This document shows, one piece after another, positions 30,010 to 32,107 of a DNA stretch of 32,107 nt. A program made the translations under genes and the position numbers. This stretch comes from Candidatus Avanaerovorax faecigallinarum. Lineage in GTDB: Bacteria > Bacillota > Clostridia > Peptostreptococcales > Anaerovoracaceae. The DNA is taken from contig DXHZ01000081.1 of assembly GCA_019113145.1 (NCBI GenBank), positions 1 to 32,107 on the forward strand, in the 5' to 3' direction. Below the pieces are notes generated by a model that ran no database searches, was not told the DNA's origin, and saw only the letters and a list, made by a program, of their open reading frames with translations. Positions within the stretch are counted from its first letter, which is position 1. The number at the start of each line of letters is the position of its first letter.

Positions 30010-30780
30010 CTACATCCCGGCTTTTATAAGCAGATTCCTGAGGGCATATTTATAATTTACATTGAAATTGATATCTCTTCTCGCTTCTTCTGCGTAACTT
30101 ACGATTTCTTTTATATGGTCTCTGCTCCACATGGATTTCTCCTGTCCTGTAAAATACCTCATAAGGAGAATCTCAGCCGCATCGAGAAAGGCAAGAGCGG
30201 ATTTCCTGTCTTTGATTCTTTTATCAAGGGCGTCTCTGATCGTGGCAAAATATGCACCCCGTTCAGTTTCTTCCAGCAGAAACGCCGCAAACTCCACATA
30301 TGGATTATCCGCATCGAATTCCGGCGCCGTTCTGACCGTCACACACCTTGACCTTATGGTAGGAAGCAGATTATCACTGTTCTCCGACAGCAGAAATATG
30401 ACCGTTCCCGGGTTGGGCTCCTCGAGCGTCTTCAAAAGTCTGTTCTGGGCTCTTACAGTCATAGTATCCGCATCCTCGATTATAGCTACGCTATAGTCCC
30501 CTGCAGTCGGCTTATGCCTCAGGTTTTCCTGAAGCTCAGCTACCGTCGCATCCTTCAGGCTGTTTTCATCCGCGCATATATGATAAACGTCCTCGTGGTT
30601 TTCGTGAGCAATCTTCTGACAAATACTGCATCTGCCGCATCCTTTTCCCGGCTCTTCTCTGCAGAGAATCGCCATGGCAGCGGATTTCGCATATTCATAT
30701 TTGCCGGATATGGCGTCCCCTTCTATTATATACGCGTGAAACAGTCTGCCGTGCTCAATGGCGTCCAAAAGCTTATCCAT
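30010..30780 (-). CDS. holB: DNA polymerase III delta' subunit-like clamp-loader ATPase
   Basis: Clamp-loader component, 256 aa, AAA+ fold. Marks are FHAYIIEGDAISGKYEYAKSAA (P-loop position, but degenerate, lacking the G-x-x-G-x-GK spacing, as expected of a non-hydrolysing delta'), the zinc-binding CREEPGKGCGRCSICQ, VAIIEDADTMTVRAQNRLLKTLEEPNPGTVIFLL and the SRC sensor in TIRSRC. I take ATG 30780, which overlaps the tmk stop by 8 nt, after GGGAGAGAAACA; the open frame to 30822 lies in tmk. The protein is shorter than the usual 310-330 aa, with a reduced C-terminal domain. Confidence 0.9.
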   Translation of the reverse strand: MDKLLDAIEHGRLFHAYIIEGDAISGKYEYAKSAAMAILCREEPGKGCGRCSICQKIAHENHEDVYHICADENSLKDATVAELQENLRHKPTAGDYSVAIIEDADTMTVRAQNRLLKTLEEPNPGTVIFLLSENSDNLLPTIRSRCVTVRTAPEFDADNPYVEFAAFLLEETERGAYFATIRDALDKRIKDRKSALAFLDAAEILLMRYFTGQEKSMWSRDHIKEIVSYAEEARRDINFNVNYKYALRNLLIKAGM

Positions 30781-31411
30781 TGTTTCTCTCCCGAATCTGA
30801 AAAATCTCATCGAGACTGGCATAAATTGCTTCTTTTACTTCTTCTACCGTACCGGAGGCATCGATTCTTATAAACCTTTCCGGTTCTTCAGAAAGAAGCT
30901 TCACATATCCGTCGTATACTCTGCGGTGAAAAGTCAGCTTTTCCTGCTCAAGTCTGTCAAAAGCGTCGCTTCTGATCCTGCCTCGTCCTACTTCCGGGTC
31001 CAGATCCAGGAAAAAGGTATAATCAGGCATGCAGTCCCCAACCGCAAAACCGTTGATAACCGACACGCAGTCGCCCAGTTCTCTTCCATGTCCCTGATAT
31101 GCAATGCTTGAATCCACAAATCTGTCGCATACCACGTGTTTTCCCTCCTTCAGGGCAGGAATGATCAATTCTCTTACGTGCTGGGCTCTGGAAGCCGCAT
31201 ACAGCATAGCCTCCGTTAAGGGACACATCTCGCTGTTTTCATTATCCAGGATGACATTCCTTATTTTTTCACCTATAGATGTGCCTCCCGGCTCTCTCGT
31301 AAAAACAGCATCCAGGTTTCTGTCTCTGAAATATTCCCTTATATATGAAAGCTGGGTCGACTTGCCGGAGCCGTCGGAACCCTCTATAGAAATAAAAAGG
31401 CCTCTGTTCAT
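30773..31411 (-). CDS. tmk: Thymidylate kinase
   Basis: Phosphorylates dTMP to dTDP; 212 aa. P-loop GSDGSGKSTQ at 11-20, TREPGGTSIGEKIRNVIL (TMP-binding Arg and the DR-type loop), MLYAASRAQHVRELIIPAL, VVCDRFVDSSIAYQGHGRELG (DR motif), FFLDLDPEVGRGRI. ATG 31411 follows GAGGTGG with 9-nt spacing; the in-frame GTG at 31423 overlaps that site. It begins 13 nt after the small ORF at 31425-31532 and overlaps holB. Confidence 0.96.
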   Translation of the reverse strand: MNRGLFISIEGSDGSGKSTQLSYIREYFRDRNLDAVFTREPGGTSIGEKIRNVILDNENSEMCPLTEAMLYAASRAQHVRELIIPALKEGKHVVCDRFVDSSIAYQGHGRELGDCVSVINGFAVGDCMPDYTFFLDLDPEVGRGRIRSDAFDRLEQEKLTFHRRVYDGYVKLLSEEPERFIRIDASGTVEEVKEAIYASLDEIFQIRERNNG

Positions 31412-31424
31412 AATCAAGTCCACC

Positions 31425-31532
31425 TCAGCGTTTCCTTCTTACATCCCTCATTAGCTTTCCAAAGAGATACATGGCCATGTATATAAACGGGCAGCATATG
31501 AGGACAGCAAAAATAACTTTAAGAAGAAACAT
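31425..31532 (-). CDS. Small ORF, 35 aa, predicted single-pass membrane peptide upstream of tmk
   Basis: ATG 31532 is preceded by AAGGAGGT with 6-nt spacing, a full-strength site, and is the first start codon after the extended -10 promoter at 31561. The peptide begins MFLLKVIFAVLICCPFIYMA, one hydrophobic stretch of about 24 residues, and ends in a basic tail (RDVRRKR), so N-out/C-in topology is expected. The stop lies 13 nt before tmk. It is either a real small membrane protein or a leader that times tmk translation. No family recognised. Confidence 0.65.
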   Translation of the reverse strand: MFLLKVIFAVLICCPFIYMAMYLFGKLMRDVRRKR

Positions 31533-31560
31533 GCGGAACCTCCTTCATAATAACATTAGA

Positions 31561-31569
31561 ATTATACCA
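31561..31569 (-). promoter_or_regulatory. Extended -10 promoter of the small ORF-tmk-holB-ricT operon
   Basis: Minus strand TGGTATAAT (TATAAT at 31561-31566), directly downstream of the rRNA terminator and about 28 nt before the small ORF start. Confidence 0.7.
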
Positions 31570-31591
31570 TAATTTCAGGTCCTGCACCACA

Positions 31592-31623
31592 TAAAAAAAA
31601 GAACGCTTCGCGATGAAGCGTTC
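31592..31623 (-). terminator. Terminator of the rRNA operon
   Basis: Minus strand AACGCTTC (31615-31622), loop ATCGC, GAAGCGTT (31602-31609), then CTTTTTTTT: an intrinsic terminator 10 nt after 5S rRNA. Confidence 0.92.
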
Positions 31624-31632
31624 ATATCGAAA

Positions 31633-31746
31633 CCGGCAACGTCCTGCTTTCCCGGGCAGTCTCCCGCCAGGTATCATCGGCGCTGGGGAGCTTAACTTCT
31701 GTGTTCGGGATGGGTACAGGTGTGTCCTCCCCGCCATTGTCACCGG
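31633..31746 (-). rRNA. rrf: 5S ribosomal RNA
   Basis: About 114 nt on the minus strand, 5' end CCGGTGACAATGGCGGGGAG, internal conserved CCCATCCCGAACACAGAAGT, 3' end GGACGTTGCCGG pairing with the 5' end (helix I). Ends are placed by that pairing and may shift by a few nt. It follows 23S in the usual order. Confidence 0.95.
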
Positions 31747-31805
31747 ATTTCTTCTTCCTCTTTACACATTCAACTTGAATGACACAAACACATCCCCTTG
31801 AAACC

Positions 31806-32107
31806 CTGGTCAGGATTTCGGCCTATTAGTATCGGTCAGCTTAATATGTTACCATACTTACACCTCCGACCTATCAACGTGGTAGTCTCCCACGAGCCTT
31901 ACCTTGCGGAGGAGATCTTGTCTTGTGGGGGGCTTCGCACTTAGATGCTTTCAGCGCTTATCCCGTCCATACGTAGCTACTCGGCCATGCACTTGGCAGT
32001 ACAACCGATGCACCAGAGGTATGTCCGTCCCGGTCCTCTCGTACTAAGGACAGCTCCACTCAAATCTCCAACGCCCACAGCGGATAGGGACCGAACTGTC
32101 TCACGAC
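31806..32107 (-). rRNA. rrl: 23S ribosomal RNA, 3' end of the coordinate range cut (partial)
   Basis: About the last 300 nt of 23S rRNA on the minus strand; the 5' part is outside the window. Conserved landmarks are the sarcin-ricin loop (minus strand AGTACGAGAGGACCGG, plus-strand complement near 32033-32048) and the end sequence ACTAATAGGCCGAAATCC. The 59-nt spacer to 5S contains a small dyad CATTCAA/TTGAATG (near 31767-31782) but no tRNA. Confidence 0.96.

Noticed and set aside
31747..31805. tRNA or extra gene in the 23S-5S spacer
   Set aside because: Only 59 nt, with a small dyad CATTCAA/TTGAATG; too short for a tRNA.

Overview
The window looks like chromosomal DNA of an anaerobic Firmicute of the class Clostridia. 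The pointers are a split two-gene transketolase, class III fructose-1,6-bisphosphatase, a HisZ-dependent short HisG, RicT/YaaT, AbrB, an NlpC/P60 hydrolase with LysM and G5 domains, MgtE, and strong AGGAGG ribosome-binding sites in mid-GC DNA. I cannot name a species. Nearly all genes and the rRNA operon are on the minus strand. The block rrn - tmk - holB - ricT - trmN6-like - abrB resembles the origin-proximal region of Bacillus, so oriC probably lies toward or beyond the high-coordinate end.

Layout, low to high coordinates. 1-4783: operon read mgtE > nnrD > transketolase N > transketolase C > rlmD-like (cut by the window edge), from a TTGAAA-17-TATAAT promoter. 4784-5165: non-coding repeat region and a terminator. 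5191-6614: monocistronic NlpC/P60 cell-wall hydrolase with a promoter and an OmpR-type direct-repeat box. 6639-9012: rdgB > yihY/brkB > lipid kinase. 9131-10054: a lone plus-strand 2-hydroxyacid dehydrogenase, convergent and overlapping with a cation/Ca2+ antiporter. 11087-11508: DUF2325 gene behind a double GGTTAG operator. 11831-14604: Fe-S protein > 5-formyl-THF cyclo-ligase > AEC transporter, then mrp/apbC. 14738-15181: GNAT acetyltransferase. 15288-15665: an unassigned plus-strand transcript with a 22-codon ORF and its own terminator. 16001-23938: complete-looking his operon hisZ-G-D-C-B-H-A-F-IE, tightly coupled, behind an unusual leader. 24236-27829: abrB, murA, fbp. 27891-31532: membrane-anchored small protein, trmN6-like, ricT, holB, tmk and a 35-codon ORF. 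31592-32107: 5S rRNA and the 3' end of 23S rRNA.

The most unusual content is between genes. Three intergenic regions (11567-11725, 15752-15918, 24033-24201) carry the same roughly 160-170-bp architecture. Each has a hairpin-forming dyad, two inner half-motifs, a second dyad that starts 117-118 nt after the first, and a flanking GACAAAG anchor. The repeated core differs between regions (GGTCAAGG, GTCGAAG/GCCGAAG, GTCGAAC), yet changes on both arms in step within a region. That is the signature expected of a conserved folded element. A fourth region (4869-5020) may be a diverged member. I do not recognise this family.

Other leads are the his leader (an 8-nt-period AAGC ladder starting at the predicted +1, a 16-bp long-loop terminator, then four AAGCAG copies), the plus-strand small transcript, the DUF2325 operator, a compacted F420-hydrogenase-beta-like Fe-S protein, and the 35-codon membrane ORF upstream of tmk. 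No tRNA, CRISPR array, transposase or prophage gene was seen.
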